NCBI GenBank assembly: GCA_021604505.1
Contig: BQJC01000002.1
Location: 124,001 to 188,000, forward strand
Reading direction: 5' to 3'
Length of the DNA: 64,000 nucleotides
DNA from: Nitrospinaceae bacterium
GTDB taxonomy: Bacteria; Nitrospinota; Nitrospinia; Nitrospinales; VA-1
Shown here one piece after another: positions 8,686 through 18,973 of this stretch. Under the pieces are notes generated by a model. It saw nothing but the letters and a program-made list of their open reading frames with translations. It was not told the origin of the DNA and did no database searches. The translations under genes and the position numbers were made by a program. Each line of letters opens with the position of its first letter. Position 1 is the stretch's first letter.

Positions 8686-9351
8686 ATGAGTGAAATTTAC
8701 AATCAGCTGGTGCCCATTGTCGTCGAACAAACAAGCCGAGGAGAACGATCCTACGATATCTATTCGCGCCTGTTAAAGGACCGTATCATTTTTCTGGGAA
8801 CCGCCATCGACGATCACGTCGCCAACCTGGCCATTGCCCAATTGCTGTTTCTAGAGTCCGATGAGCCGGAACAGGACATTTTTATATACATCAACAGCCC
8901 CGGAGGCCAGGTCAGCGCGGGACTGGGCATATACGACACCATGCAGTACATCAAGCCCGATGTGCAGACCATTTGCATGGGGCAGGCCGCAAGCATGGGC
9001 GCTTTATTGCTGGCGGCGGGAGCCAAGGGAAAACGTTTCGCTCTTCCCCATTCCCGGATCATGATCCATCAACCCAGTGGCGGATTCCAGGGTCAGCATT
9101 CAGACATCGAAATCCAGGCCAAGGAAATTTCCAAGGTCCGCGAGATTCTGGATGGGATATTGGCCGACCATTGCGGCAAGGACGCGAGTCAGGTCCACAC
9201 GGACACGGAGAGAGACCGTTTCATGACCGGTGAGGAAGCCAAAACCTATGGCTTGATCGACAACGTCATCACCAAACGGGTAGAATCTAAAGAGTTGGAT
9301 AAAGCCCTGGAAAGCTCCAAAGCCAAGAAAAAGGACAAAGAAAGCAAATAA
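8686..9351 (+). CDS. clpP: ATP-dependent Clp protease proteolytic subunit
   Basis: 221-residue serine peptidase that forms the double-heptamer chamber served by ClpX and ClpC. The catalytic Ser103 sits in [12 protein letters not shown], His in [14 protein letters not shown], and the Asp follows near the third conserved block (GLIDNVI region). The N-terminus [30 protein letters not shown] is typical and contains the short propeptide region. Followed 50 bases later by clpX. The Lys-rich C-terminal tail is common. Confidence 0.97.
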   Translation: MSEIYNQLVPIVVEQTSRGERSYDIYSRLLKDRIIFLGTAIDDHVANLAIAQLLFLESDEPEQDIFIYINSPGGQVSAGLGIYDTMQYIKPDVQTICMGQAASMGALLLAAGAKGKRFALPHSRIMIHQPSGGFQGQHSDIEIQAKEISKVREILDGILADHCGKDASQVHTDTERDRFMTGEEAKTYGLIDNVITKRVESKELDKALESSKAKKKDKESK

Positions 9352-9401
9352 ACCCAGAGGGAAAGGACGCCACCCCCTCTCAACACCCACATGAGGATTT
9401 A

Positions 9402-10649
9402 ATGGCCAAGAAAAACTCAACGAACGGAAACTACAGGTGTTCCTTCTGCGGCAAAAGCCAGGAAGAGGTCAAAAAGCTGATCGCCGGCCCCACAGTCTAC
9501 ATCTGCGATGAATGCATTGAGTTGTGTAACGAAATCATGGTGGAGGAATGGGCGCAGGAGAAAAGTGAAGACTTTCGCCACCTTCTGAAACCCAAGGAAA
9601 TCTATAAACACCTCGATCAGTACATCATTGGCCAGGAGCGCTGTAAAAAAATTCTTTCCGTGGCGGTGCACAACCATTTCAAGCGTGTCGATTCTTCGGT
9701 GGATTTGGAAGACGTTGAACTGCAAAAGAGCAATGTACTCCTCATGGGGCCGACGGGTTCAGGTAAGACCCTGATGGCGCAGACACTGGCCCGGATCCTG
9801 GACGTTCCCTTCACCATCGTCGACGCCACCACCTTGACCGAGGCGGGTTATGTCGGCGAGGATGTCGAGAATATCATTCTCAAACTCCTGCAAGCCGCCG
9901 ACTACGACGTTGAAAAAGCCGAACGCGGTATCATTTACATCGACGAAGTCGACAAAATTTCCAGAAAATCTGAAAATCCGTCCATCACCCGCGACGTTTC
10001 CGGGGAAGGCGTGCAACAGGCCCTGCTGAAAATCATTGAAGGAACCACAGCCAGCGTGCCCCCGCAGGGAGGGCGTAAACACCCGCATCAGGAATTTTTG
10101 CAGGTCAATACCACCAACATTCTTTTCATTTGCGGCGGCGCATTTGTCGGGCTGGGTCCGATCATCCGCAACCGCATTGGCAAAAAGGCGCTGGGATTCG
10201 GCCAGGAAATCGTGACTAAAAAGGAAAAAGACGATGAAGCCGTTTTGGAAAAAGTACAGCCTGAGGATTTACTCAAATACGGCTTGATTCCGGAATTTGT
10301 CGGTCGCTTTTCGGTGATGGCCACCTTGAAGGAGCTGGATGAAGAAGCTCTAATGAAAGTCCTCACGGAACCCAAAAATGCCCTCACCAAGCAATACAAA
10401 AAATTGTTTGAGTTTGAAAATGTCAAACTGAAGTTCACCGAAGGCGCCATCCGGGCCGTGGCGCAAAAAGCGATCAGCCGGAAAACCGGAGCCCGGGGTC
10501 TTCGAGCGGTGTTAGAAGACACCATGCTCGACATCATGTTCGAGATTCCAGGAAGTGAAAATATCGAAGAAGTGGTGATCAGTGAAGAAGTGGTTCAGAA
10601 CAAAGAGCAACCGCTTCTTGTCTACCAAAACCAGAAACAAGCCAGCTAA
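9402..10649 (+). CDS. clpX: ClpX unfoldase
   Basis: 415-residue AAA+ ATPase that unfolds substrates and feeds them to ClpP. The N-terminal zinc domain has four Cys (CSFCGKSQ...CDECIELC). Walker A is GPTGSGKT, Walker [11 protein letters not shown]. The sensor and box VII region is [21 protein letters not shown], and the pore loop is [11 protein letters not shown] at 9402 follows AGGA. The TAA stop overlaps the ATG of lon by one base, so the two are translationally coupled. Confidence 0.98.
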   Translation: MAKKNSTNGNYRCSFCGKSQEEVKKLIAGPTVYICDECIELCNEIMVEEWAQEKSEDFRHLLKPKEIYKHLDQYIIGQERCKKILSVAVHNHFKRVDSSVDLEDVELQKSNVLLMGPTGSGKTLMAQTLARILDVPFTIVDATTLTEAGYVGEDVENIILKLLQAADYDVEKAERGIIYIDEVDKISRKSENPSITRDVSGEGVQQALLKIIEGTTASVPPQGGRKHPHQEFLQVNTTNILFICGGAFVGLGPIIRNRIGKKALGFGQEIVTKKEKDDEAVLEKVQPEDLLKYGLIPEFVGRFSVMATLKELDEEALMKVLTEPKNALTKQYKKLFEFENVKLKFTEGAIRAVAQKAISRKTGARGLRAVLEDTMLDIMFEIPGSENIEEVVISEEVVQNKEQPLLVYQNQKQAS

Positions 10650-13066
10650 TGACCACAGAAAAACTCGAACTACCTCTGCTTCCATTAAGGGACATCGTTG
10701 TCTTTCCCTTCATGGTCATTCCTTTATTCGTGGGACGGGAAAAGTCCGTCCGGGCGCTGGAAAAATCCATGGCCGAACAAAAACACATCTTTTTGTCGGC
10801 GCAACGCAATCCCGCAAACAACGACCCCACTCCCGGTGAAATTTACGAAACCGGGACTCTGGCTAACATTCTGCAGATTTTAAAACTGACCGACGGAACC
10901 ATGAAGGTTCTGGTGGAAGGAATCCAGCGTGCACGCATCAACGCCTTCACGGACAATCCGGATTTTTACCAGGTGGAAGTCGTCAAGATTCATGAAAATA
11001 CCGAAGCCACCGCAGACGTCAAGGCGCTCATGCGCGGCGTAGGCACCATCTTTGAGCAGTATGTCAAGCTGAACCAGAAAATCCCTCTGGAAGCCGTTTC
11101 CGCCACCGCCAATATCGCCGAACCGCACCGTTTTGCCGACAGCGTCGCCGCCTACATGGTTTTCCAAACCGCGGACAAGCAGGAACTCCTGGAAACCTAT
11201 CACCCGGCGGACCGCTTGAACAAGCTGATGTCGACACTGAAGTCCGAGATGGAAGTTCTAAAAATTGAAAAACGCGTGCACGGACGGGTTCGAAAACAGA
11301 TGGAGCGCAGTCAAAAAGAGTTCTACCTGAACGAACAAATCAAGGCCATCCAGAAAGAGCTTGGCAAGCGCGATGAGTTCAAATCGGATATCGACGAACT
11401 CACCCAGAAAATTAAAAAAGCCAAGATGCCGAAAGAAGTCAGCGAAAAGGCCATGAAGGAACTCAGGCGGCTGGAGCTCATGCAACCCATGTCGGCGGAA
11501 GCCACGGTATCCAGAACCTACATCGAATGGCTGGTGGATCTTCCCTGGAAAAAAGCCGCGGGTGCTGAAAAAATTAAAATCGATCAGGCCCAGAAGGTCC
11601 TGGATGAAGACCATTTCGGATTGGAAAAAGTCAAAGAGAGAATCACCGAGCACCTGGCGGTTCTCAAACTGGTCAAAAAAATCAAAGGCCCCATCATCTG
11701 CCTTGTGGGGCCTCCGGGCGTCGGCAAAACATCACTCGGGAAGTCCATCGCCCGCGCCATGGACCGGAAATTTGTCCGCATTTCCTTAGGAGGGGTGCGG
11801 GACGAAGCCGAAATCCGCGGGCACCGGAGAACTTACATAGGCGCTTTACCGGGAAAAATTATTCAAGGCATGAAAAAGGCGGGTGTTGCCAATCCTGTAT
11901 TCATGCTGGACGAAATCGATAAAATGACCAGCGATTTTCGAGGCGACCCATCTTCCGCCATGCTCGAAGTGTTGGATCCGGAACAAAACGCCTCCTTCAA
12001 TGACCATTATCTGGAAGTCGACTACGACCTGTCGCAAGTGCTTTTTATTTGCACGGCCAATGTCCTCCATACCATCCCGCAGCCTCTGCTCGACCGTATG
12101 GAAGTTTTGCGTCTGCCTGGCTACACCGATCAGGAAAAAATCGGCATCGCAGAAAATTTTCTGATCGGTAAAAAGATGCAGGAACACGGTCTGTTAAAAA
12201 AGAATCTCCAGTTCGGCAAAAACGTGCTTGAAAAAATCATCCGCGAATACACCCGTGAGGCGGGTGTCCGGAATTTGGAGAGAGAGATTGCCACCGTTTG
12301 TCGAAAAGTGGTCAAGGAAGTCGTCAACAAAGGAAAGAAATTCTCCCTAAAACTGCTTCCTTCGCATTTGGGGACCTATCTTGGAATCCCAAAATTTCAA
12401 CCGCAGGAAACCCTCCAGCCCCTGGACATCGGCGTATCGACGGGGATGGCTTGGACCGAGTTCGGCGGGGAACTCCTGTCTATTGAAGTCACCGCGATTC
12501 CAGGAAGCGGCAAGCTGGTGCCGACCGGAAAATTAGGAGAGGTCATGAAAGAATCCGCGCAAGCGGCCATGACTTATGTCAGGTCACGGGCGGATAAACT
12601 GGGTCTCGCAAAAAACTTTTATCAAAAGATGGACATTCACATCCACATCCCTGAGGGAGCGGTTCCAAAAGACGGGCCTTCAGCGGGAGCGGCCATGGCC
12701 GTCGCCCTGATTTCCGCCTTGACTCAAAAACCGGTACGGCATGAAGTGGCGTTGACCGGAGAATTGACGCTGACAGGAAAGATCCTGCCCATCGGCGGGT
12801 TGAAGGAAAAAGTCCTCGCCGCTCACCGGGCCCGGATTGAAGACGTCATCCTTCCAAAAGATAACGAAAAAGATCTTCAGGACATTCCAGAAAATGTTCG
12901 AAAAGCCCTGAATTTTCACCCTGCCGGCAATATGGACGAGGTATTGGCTCTGGCCTTTGACAAAAAATATAAACTGGGGAAAAAGACCACCGCGAAAAAA
13001 TCCGCATCCAAAAGCTCGAAAAAACGGACTCCCGCTAAAAGACCTTCCGTTTCAACCCTGAATTGA
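10649..13066 (+). CDS. lon: Lon protease, ATP-dependent
   Basis: 805 residues, the usual bacterial LonA size. The N-terminal substrate domain opens [23 protein letters not shown]. The AAA module has Walker [13 protein letters not shown] and Walker [10 protein letters not shown]. The protease domain has the catalytic Ser in [12 protein letters not shown] and the Lys about 43 residues later in [12 protein letters not shown]. It degrades misfolded and regulatory proteins in the cytoplasm. Start codon overlaps the clpX stop. A Lys/Ser/Arg-rich tail of about 25 residues at the C-terminus (after YKLGKK) is an addition beyond the conserved core and may bind DNA or polyphosphate (inference). Confidence 0.98.
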   Translation: MTTEKLELPLLPLRDIVVFPFMVIPLFVGREKSVRALEKSMAEQKHIFLSAQRNPANNDPTPGEIYETGTLANILQILKLTDGTMKVLVEGIQRARINAFTDNPDFYQVEVVKIHENTEATADVKALMRGVGTIFEQYVKLNQKIPLEAVSATANIAEPHRFADSVAAYMVFQTADKQELLETYHPADRLNKLMSTLKSEMEVLKIEKRVHGRVRKQMERSQKEFYLNEQIKAIQKELGKRDEFKSDIDELTQKIKKAKMPKEVSEKAMKELRRLELMQPMSAEATVSRTYIEWLVDLPWKKAAGAEKIKIDQAQKVLDEDHFGLEKVKERITEHLAVLKLVKKIKGPIICLVGPPGVGKTSLGKSIARAMDRKFVRISLGGVRDEAEIRGHRRTYIGALPGKIIQGMKKAGVANPVFMLDEIDKMTSDFRGDPSSAMLEVLDPEQNASFNDHYLEVDYDLSQVLFICTANVLHTIPQPLLDRMEVLRLPGYTDQEKIGIAENFLIGKKMQEHGLLKKNLQFGKNVLEKIIREYTREAGVRNLEREIATVCRKVVKEVVNKGKKFSLKLLPSHLGTYLGIPKFQPQETLQPLDIGVSTGMAWTEFGGELLSIEVTAIPGSGKLVPTGKLGEVMKESAQAAMTYVRSRADKLGLAKNFYQKMDIHIHIPEGAVPKDGPSAGAAMAVALISALTQKPVRHEVALTGELTLTGKILPIGGLKEKVLAAHRARIEDVILPKDNEKDLQDIPENVRKALNFHPAGNMDEVLALAFDKKYKLGKKTTAKKSASKSSKKRTPAKRPSVSTLN

Positions 13067-13094
13067 TTTTTTTTAAATCTCCCGGAGTCCTTGA

Positions 13095-13943
13095 TCACAT
13101 ATCCGGGTCAAAGTTTTCGTAAGGGGCTTCTTTATCTTCCCTGAGCGCTAAAACCATATACTCGTCGGTGGTGGAAAGGGTTTTCATCGCATTCAAAAGA
13201 GTCACGGCATCGGAAAGAAAGCTTTGTTTGGTCGTCTCATCTACCGGTCGCTGGGTCAACTCTTCGTACAAACCGATCATCGGCCGCATTCGATTCATCA
13301 GCCCTTCAATGGATTGATAGTCCAGATTCCGCGTTGCATTTTTTTTCCAGTATTCTGCGTGATCCAGCCAGATGGTGATATCTTCCTTGGTTTTTCCCAG
13401 TTCCTTTAATTCCTGCGCAACCACGTCCCTTCCTTTTTCTGCAACTTTTTTTGAGATCACGTGCGAAATCGTATCCAAAGCAAGTCCCTCAGCCGATTTA
13501 CAAAGATGGCGCAGGGAAGCGACCATTTTATTCAGGGTGCTGTCGATCTGCATGCCGTTTTCGGAAAAAGGCCGCACTTCAGGGGAACGCTCAAAAGCGT
13601 GCCACATTCCTCCCACCTTTTGCACAGCCATCCTTTTTTGATCCAAAGGCTTCAACGAAGCCAAACAAGACGCCGCATCCGTCACCGCAGCATTATCTTT
13701 GGAAGGTTGAGCTTTGCTCAAACGCTTCTTCAAAGCCTCATTGACAGGGATGTCCATCGGGGCTTCCGCTTGCTTCGCAAAAAAAGCCTCCTTGGTTTTT
13801 TTTACCGTTTCCTTGCGTACCCAGGTATGCTCCCTGGGAGGCAATTTAACCACCGGTTCGTCTGAAACTTCATTCGCACATGCTGGCAAAATCAATACCC
13901 CCACCAATAAAAACGCCCCCGCAAAAATTATATTCCGAACCAT
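13095..13943 (-). CDS. Hypothetical lipoprotein
   Basis: 282-residue protein with a hydrophobic N-terminus ending LILPAC, a plausible lipobox with Cys22, so probably membrane-anchored in the periplasm. The mature region is helical, with several charged heptad-like stretches (DVVAQELKELGKTKEDITIWLDHAEYW, GLMNRMRPMIGLYEELTQ). No catalytic motif. I do not recognise the family. It converges on lon with 28 bases between and is divergent from another lipoprotein gene at 14140; the shared upstream region has an 18-base palindrome (14003-14020). Confidence 0.75.
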   Translation of the reverse strand: MVRNIIFAGAFLLVGVLILPACANEVSDEPVVKLPPREHTWVRKETVKKTKEAFFAKQAEAPMDIPVNEALKKRLSKAQPSKDNAAVTDAASCLASLKPLDQKRMAVQKVGGMWHAFERSPEVRPFSENGMQIDSTLNKMVASLRHLCKSAEGLALDTISHVISKKVAEKGRDVVAQELKELGKTKEDITIWLDHAEYWKKNATRNLDYQSIEGLMNRMRPMIGLYEELTQRPVDETTKQSFLSDAVTLLNAMKTLSTTDEYMVLALREDKEAPYENFDPDM

Positions 13944-14002
13944 ATCGACCCTTGAGAAAATTTCAAAAAAGTGTGTAACCCCTATTTATACATGTTTTTT
14001 AT

Positions 14003-14020
14003 AGAATTTTCAGAAATTCT
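14003..14020. promoter_or_regulatory. Operator-like palindrome between divergent lipoprotein genes
   Basis: AGAATTT-TCAG-AAATTCT, perfect 7-base arms. It lies 60 bases upstream of the minus-strand lipoprotein start and 120 upstream of the plus-strand one. A weak TATAAA -10 for the minus-strand gene lies about 10 bases away. Regulatory role is inferred only from symmetry and place. Confidence 0.3.
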
Positions 14021-14139
14021 ACCCGCCCCCTTGAAAAAGAAGATTATTTGAAGGGCTTTGCGGAATTTATGCTCAAAGTTCTTTAGATAAACCGGGGAAA
14101 TGACGATAAATGCTTAAAATAGTTGAAACTCTAGGATCC

Positions 14140-14697
14140 ATGAACCCAAAAAACCTTTTATATCCCATCATTTTCTTGATTTTTACCACCGCCTGCGAAG
14201 TCAAAATGGCGCCCTCGGAAACATGGGACAAGTGGTTCAAGACACAGACGGATTCCAGTTATTACAAAGGCAAAGCCGAAAGATTGGTCAAGAAAATCTC
14301 AAAAGGCAGTTTCGAATACGAAATCAACCGGGTGGCGGTGATCGACCCGGTCAACTCCGAAAAGAAAGCGCCCGTCCTCGGGGAATACATATCCTCCCGG
14401 GTCATAGAGGCCATTGCCAAGAAAAGAGTTTTCCGGGTGACCCAGAAGGGGGAAGTCAACGACGTTCTCACCCAGCTCAACCTGCCGCCGGCCTTCGCCT
14501 ACACAAAGCCTGAGCTGCAAAGACTGGGCAACGCCCTGAACGCCCAGGCCATCCTGACCGGCAAACTGACCGATTTAGGCACCAACCTCGATGTCCACGT
14601 CACCCTGATCGACGTTGCCAGCGGCGAAGTCATCGCCTCCGCGACGGAATACCTGACCCGCACCAAATTTGCCATGGAGTTAATGCGGCACTACTAG
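14140..14697 (+). CDS. FlgO/LpoB-like outer-membrane lipoprotein
   Basis: About 185 residues starting MNPKNLLYPIIFLIFTTAC, a good lipoprotein signal with lipobox TTAC. A start 30 bases upstream would spoil the signal. The mature protein has the alpha/beta pattern of the FlgO/CsgG-like fold. A strand (NRVAVIDPV) is followed by a helix (GEYISSRVIEAIAKKRVFRVTQKGEV), then GNALNAQAILTGKLTDLGTNLDVHVTLIDVASGEVIASA. Members of this superfamily sit at the outer membrane as flagellar or peptidoglycan-synthesis accessory proteins. The exact role here is unknown. Its stop overlaps the convergent squalene-hopene cyclase stop by 4 bases. Confidence 0.8.
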   Translation: MNPKNLLYPIIFLIFTTACEVKMAPSETWDKWFKTQTDSSYYKGKAERLVKKISKGSFEYEINRVAVIDPVNSEKKAPVLGEYISSRVIEAIAKKRVFRVTQKGEVNDVLTQLNLPPAFAYTKPELQRLGNALNAQAILTGKLTDLGTNLDVHVTLIDVASGEVIASATEYLTRTKFAMELMRHY

Positions 14698-16667
14698 GAA
14701 ACGGTGGTTTTTTCCTCTTCCACGGCATTACGATAGCGCGATAAAGCCATCAAGGGGAAAAAGTGCTGGTACATGTGGTATTTGATAAAAAAGTGGACGG
14801 GAAACCCCGTTCCGGTGAATTCGTCCTCCCACCAGGTTCCCTCCGTGTTTTGTGTCTGCAGCAAATAATCGACGCCCTTTTTGACAACAGGGTTTTGAGC
14901 TTCCCCGGCGGCGACCAGGCCCAATATAGCCCATGCCGTCTGTGAAGCGGTGCTTTTCCCCTGGCCGCGTAATTTTGGCCGTTCATAGCTCTCGCAGGTC
15001 TCTCCCCAGCCCCCGTCCGTATTTTGATGGTCCTCCAGCCAGCGCACGGCTTTGCCGATGAACGGCTGATTCATATCCTCACCGATGAATTTGAACCCGT
15101 TCAACGCCAGAAAGGTGCCGTAAATATAATTCACCCCCCACCGGCCCCACCAACAGCCATCCAGTTCCTGATTCGCCTTTACAAACTGCAGTGCCTTGTC
15201 GACACGCGGATGATTTCTTTTAAGCCCCAGCTTACCAAGACACCACAATATGCGGCTGGTAACGTCGATCGTCGGCGGATCGAGCAGGGCCTTATGATCC
15301 GCGAAAGGCACCTCGTTTAAAATTTCTTTATCGTTGTCCTGGTCGAATGCGCCCCAGCCGCCGTTTTTGCTTTGCATGCTCAACAGCCAGGTCAGCGCCC
15401 GTTCCGACTCTTTCAATTTCCAGCGATGATCGGGAATGGCGATCCGGTCGAGCGCGATTAAAATTTCCGCGGTATCGTCATTATCGGGATAGAGTTCGTT
15501 AAAAAACTCGAACGCCCAGCCGCCAGGCTCGGTGTGCGGATTTTTAACCGTCCAGTCGCCCGGTTTCACCACCTGCTTTTTCACCATCCATTCCCCCGCT
15601 TTAACGAGCCCAGGGTGATCCGCGGGCAAACCCGAATCTAAAAGCGCATTACAAGCGATGGCCGTGTCCCACAACGGCGAAACACAAGCCTGAAAGGAGA
15701 TGCAGTCGTCCTCCTCGATGAGGAAACGGTCCACCGCTTCCATGCCCTTGACAATCGCCGGGTGGTCGTGAGGGTATCCCAGAAAATGCAGCGCCAGGAG
15801 GGAGTTGAGCATGGCCGGTTGAATGCCGCCAAAATCGCCTTCATCCTCCTGATGGGTCAATATCCACTTTTCGGCTTTTTTCAAAGCCCTTCGGCGAAAC
15901 GGTTTCCAGGAAGACTTGCCGATGAACTTAAAAAACCCGTCGAGATGAATAAAAAAGTTTCTCCAGGAAGAAAAGAGATTTCCGTCGGCGTAAAATCCAA
16001 GGTCACGGTCGTTCTCGGTAAACAATTCCTGAACATCCCGGCCCGGTTCCAATGTATGCACCGGTCGATACGCACAAACCACCGACAAGGGAACCACCGT
16101 CCCGCGTGACCAGCTGGAAATCTCATAGATGTTGAACCAGCATCCGTCCGGCAAAAGCACGACCTCCACCGGAACGGCAGGCGGCACGTTCCAGGAAATC
16201 TGCCCGAACAGCGCCAGAAAAATTTTGGTAAAAACGCGTGTCGCCTGGATTCCGCCGTTTGCAAAAATAGCTTCTTTGGCCTTGACCAAAGCCGGGTGAT
16301 CGGCAGAATATCCGGCCATCTTTAACGCCATATAACATTCCACCGTCGAATTGATATCGCAGGGTCCCCCGTGATAAAGCGTCCAGCTCCCATCCTCCCT
16401 CTGCTTCTTGAGCAGGTAATTGATGAGTTTCTCCTGCCTGCCGGTGTCCACACGGCCGGTCATGTGCATGAAAAAGATCAGTTCCGCCGTTATGGTGGCG
16501 TTCGATTCCAGTTCATCGACCCAGAATCCCTCTTTATCCTGGCGGGAAAGGAGATAATCCCTGGATTTGCCAATCCCTTGCTCAATATCAAGGTTTCCTG
16601 AAGAAACGCCTGCGGATTGGGTTTCAGGCTCCATCGATCCCGATTCTAATTTGGTCGCGTCATTCAT
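14694..16667 (-). CDS. shc: Squalene-hopene cyclase
   Basis: 657-residue class II triterpene cyclase that folds squalene into hopene, the first step of hopanoid membrane lipids. It acts as a monotopic membrane enzyme. The protonating motif is DNDDTA at residues 395-400 (family DxDDTA). QW repeats occur throughout (for example EDGSWTLYHGG, NGGWGAFDQDND, DGCWWGRWGVNY, DGGWGE, EGTWWEDEF). The conserved GTGFP precedes the C-terminal hydrophobic stretch (HFFIKYHMYQHFFPL). No other hopanoid gene (hpnCDE, hpnH) is nearby, so it stands alone here. ATG at 16667 (MNDATKLES). Confidence 0.97.
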   Translation of the reverse strand: MNDATKLESGSMEPETQSAGVSSGNLDIEQGIGKSRDYLLSRQDKEGFWVDELESNATITAELIFFMHMTGRVDTGRQEKLINYLLKKQREDGSWTLYHGGPCDINSTVECYMALKMAGYSADHPALVKAKEAIFANGGIQATRVFTKIFLALFGQISWNVPPAVPVEVVLLPDGCWFNIYEISSWSRGTVVPLSVVCAYRPVHTLEPGRDVQELFTENDRDLGFYADGNLFSSWRNFFIHLDGFFKFIGKSSWKPFRRRALKKAEKWILTHQEDEGDFGGIQPAMLNSLLALHFLGYPHDHPAIVKGMEAVDRFLIEEDDCISFQACVSPLWDTAIACNALLDSGLPADHPGLVKAGEWMVKKQVVKPGDWTVKNPHTEPGGWAFEFFNELYPDNDDTAEILIALDRIAIPDHRWKLKESERALTWLLSMQSKNGGWGAFDQDNDKEILNEVPFADHKALLDPPTIDVTSRILWCLGKLGLKRNHPRVDKALQFVKANQELDGCWWGRWGVNYIYGTFLALNGFKFIGEDMNQPFIGKAVRWLEDHQNTDGGWGETCESYERPKLRGQGKSTASQTAWAILGLVAAGEAQNPVVKKGVDYLLQTQNTEGTWWEDEFTGTGFPVHFFIKYHMYQHFFPLMALSRYRNAVEEEKTTVS

Positions 16668-16862
16668 GAAAATAGGGGTAAAAGCGGTGTTTTTTTATCT
16701 CAGGCCGGATAAAATAGCGTAATTCCAGCGAAAAAGATATCTTAAAGAAACCCGCACAAATCGATATTTTTCAGCTTTTAGAAAGTAACTCAATAAATGC
16801 CATGATATCATCCCTTGCCGTTGTGATGGAGAGGGTTTTTTACAATTTGGGACACAATTCTA

Positions 16863-16891
16863 TTGACAGAAGGTATAGAGTTTTCTAAGAT
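16863..16891 (+). promoter_or_regulatory. Strong sigma-70 promoter for rplM-rpsI
   Basis: Consensus TTGACA (16863-16868), exactly 17 bases, then TAAGAT (16886-16891). Predicted start near 16898 leaves a leader of about 45 bases before the rplM ATG. The leader is short, with no obvious L13-type regulatory structure. Confidence 0.75.
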
Positions 16892-16942
16892 TAACGGTTT
16901 GTTATCCCAACGCTGAACTTGTCAAAGAAAGACTGAACCAAC

Positions 16943-17371
16943 ATGAAGACTTACTCCGCCAAAAAGGGTGAAGTTGAAAAAAAATGGGTGCTCATTGATG
17001 CCCAGGATCAATCCCTGGGGCGTGTCGCCTCCAAAGCCGCATCAATCATCCGCGGAAAAACCAAGCCGGTTTTCACGCCCCATGTCGACACAGGCGACAA
17101 TGTGATCATCATCAACGCCGCCAAGGTCCGTTTGACCGGGAAAAAGTGGGACGACAAAATCTACTACCACCACACGGGATATCCCGGCGGAATCAAATCG
17201 ACAACGGCCAAGGAAATCCGAGAAAAACAACCCGCCAATCTGCTGAAAAAGGCCATCACCGGAATGTTGCCAAAAAACCGGTTGGGGCGGTCCCTGCATG
17301 GGAATTTTCGAATTTACGACAACGAACAACATCCGCACGTTGGGCAAAATCCGGAAACCGTAACAGTTTGA
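16943..17371 (+). CDS. rplM: Ribosomal protein L13 (uL13)
   Basis: 142 residues, full family length, starting MKTYSAKKGEVEKKWVLIDA. Contains the conserved LGRVASKAASIIRGKTKPVFTPH and the GMLPKNRLGR block used in family signatures. Binds 23S rRNA early in large-subunit assembly. Followed after 56 bases by rpsI, the near-universal bacterial pairing. Confidence 0.98.
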   Translation: MKTYSAKKGEVEKKWVLIDAQDQSLGRVASKAASIIRGKTKPVFTPHVDTGDNVIIINAAKVRLTGKKWDDKIYYHHTGYPGGIKSTTAKEIREKQPANLLKKAITGMLPKNRLGRSLHGNFRIYDNEQHPHVGQNPETVTV

Positions 17372-17427
17372 CGGAATATCCCCCACTTGTAAAAATAAAA
17401 TTTGCAGATCATTTAAGGAGCTGATTG

Positions 17428-17826
17428 ATGGAAGGCGGCGAAGAAAAATATTACGCAACAGGAAAACGAAAAGAATCCATCGCCAAAGTCTGGCTGGAGC
17501 GCGGCGAAGGCAATTTTTCCATCAACAATCGGACCTTGAAAGAGTATTTCCGCAGAGACAGCCTGGAAACCAACGCGCAATTGCCCCTGGTACTCACCGA
17601 AACCCTGGAGACATTTGACGTGAAAGCTTCCGTCACCGGGGGCGGCCTCTCAGGCCAGTCCGGTGCCCTTCGCCTGGGCATCGCCCGTGCGCTTATCGAG
17701 TCCAACCCCGATCTTCGCACTTCGTTAAAGAGGGCGGGATATCTCACCCGGGATGCGAGAGCGGTCGAGCGCAAAAAATACGGCCAGCCCGGCGCCCGGA
17801 AAAAATACCAGTTCTCCAAGCGGTAA
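17428..17826 (+). CDS. rpsI: Ribosomal protein S9 (uS9)
   Basis: 132 residues. ATG at 17428 preceded by AAGGAG; the TTG just before it is unlikely. The family block GGGLSGQSGALRLGIARAL is present. The basic C-terminal tail ends KKYQFSKR, the segment that reaches the decoding site and contacts P-site tRNA. Second gene of the rplM operon. Confidence 0.98.
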   Translation: MEGGEEKYYATGKRKESIAKVWLERGEGNFSINNRTLKEYFRRDSLETNAQLPLVLTETLETFDVKASVTGGGLSGQSGALRLGIARALIESNPDLRTSLKRAGYLTRDARAVERKKYGQPGARKKYQFSKR

Positions 17827-17927
17827 ATCAGAGGTCCACTCTACCCCAGTCATCCCCTCAGCGGGTCTCCGGTTTGCTATTTTCATAATAGATCAGCGAT
17901 CTCCTTTTCTTTCGATTCAACACGGTT

Positions 17928-18965
17928 ATGGTCAAAGTTGGCATAGCAGGCGCAAGCGGATACACAGGGCTGGAACTGGTCCGCCTGTTGATCAAACACC
18001 CTGAAGTCGAAATAACCACCCTCACCTCGGAAAAACATCAGGGGCAAAAAATTGCAGACGTTTTTCCATTCTTCAGTGGGTTTTTAGACAAAAAATTTGT
18101 CAGCCTCAGCCCTTCCATCGCCGAAGGATGCGATCTCTTATTCCTGGCATTGCCGCACACCACATCCATGAACCAGGTCCCGGCTTTCCTCAAAACAAAC
18201 TGCCGGGTCATCGATCTCAGCGCCGACTTCCGTTTGAAATCGGCGGAGGACTTTGAAACCTGGTACGCCGTAGCTCACGAACAAAAGGAAATATTAGCCC
18301 AATCGGTTTATGGCCTGCCGGAGTTGCACCGCGAGGCCATCCGGTCCGCAAAGCTGGTTGCCAATCCCGGTTGTTATCCCACCAGTGTCACGTTGGCGCT
18401 GGCGCCGTTAATAAAAACCGACTGGGTGGACCTTGGATCGATCGTCGCCGATAGCAAGTCCGGCGTTTCAGGAGCGGGAAGAAAACCCGCACTTGGCACC
18501 CAGTTTTCCGAATGCAACGAGGCGGTTTCAGCTTACGGTCTGGGGACGCATCGCCATACGCCGGAAATCGAGCAGGAAATTTCCGCGTTAGCGGGTCGGG
18601 AAATCCGCATCACCTTTTCCCCGCATTTGATACCCATGACCCGCGGCATGCTGAGCACAGTCTACATCAACCTGACCAAAGACATTAAACTCGAAGCCCT
18701 GGACACCCATTTCCGGGAATTTTATAAAGACGAACCGTTTGTGCGCATATTAAATCCTGGAACGTTCGCCAACACGCAGTATGTCGCGTCCTCAAATTTT
18801 TGCGACATAGGACTGACAATCGATAAGCGCACCCGGCGCATCGTTCTCACCAGCGCCCTGGACAACCTGGTGAAAGGCGCGGCAGGCCAGGCCGTGCAAA
18901 ACATGAACATCATGCTGGGAATCGATGAAAAAACCGCGCTCGATTTTCCCGGTATTTTTCCATAA
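17928..18965 (+). CDS. argC: N-acetyl-gamma-glutamyl-phosphate reductase
   Basis: 345-residue arginine-pathway enzyme reducing N-acetylglutamyl phosphate with NADPH. Rossmann start KVGIAGASGYTGLELVRLL. Catalytic Cys in VANPGCYPTS. The partner motif region is GTHRHTPEIEQE and FSPHLIPMTRGML. Full length. The intergenic gap to argJ is only 8 bases, so the two are co-transcribed. Confidence 0.97.
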   Translation: MVKVGIAGASGYTGLELVRLLIKHPEVEITTLTSEKHQGQKIADVFPFFSGFLDKKFVSLSPSIAEGCDLLFLALPHTTSMNQVPAFLKTNCRVIDLSADFRLKSAEDFETWYAVAHEQKEILAQSVYGLPELHREAIRSAKLVANPGCYPTSVTLALAPLIKTDWVDLGSIVADSKSGVSGAGRKPALGTQFSECNEAVSAYGLGTHRHTPEIEQEISALAGREIRITFSPHLIPMTRGMLSTVYINLTKDIKLEALDTHFREFYKDEPFVRILNPGTFANTQYVASSNFCDIGLTIDKRTRRIVLTSALDNLVKGAAGQAVQNMNIMLGIDEKTALDFPGIFP

Positions 18966-18973
18966 ATTCCGCC

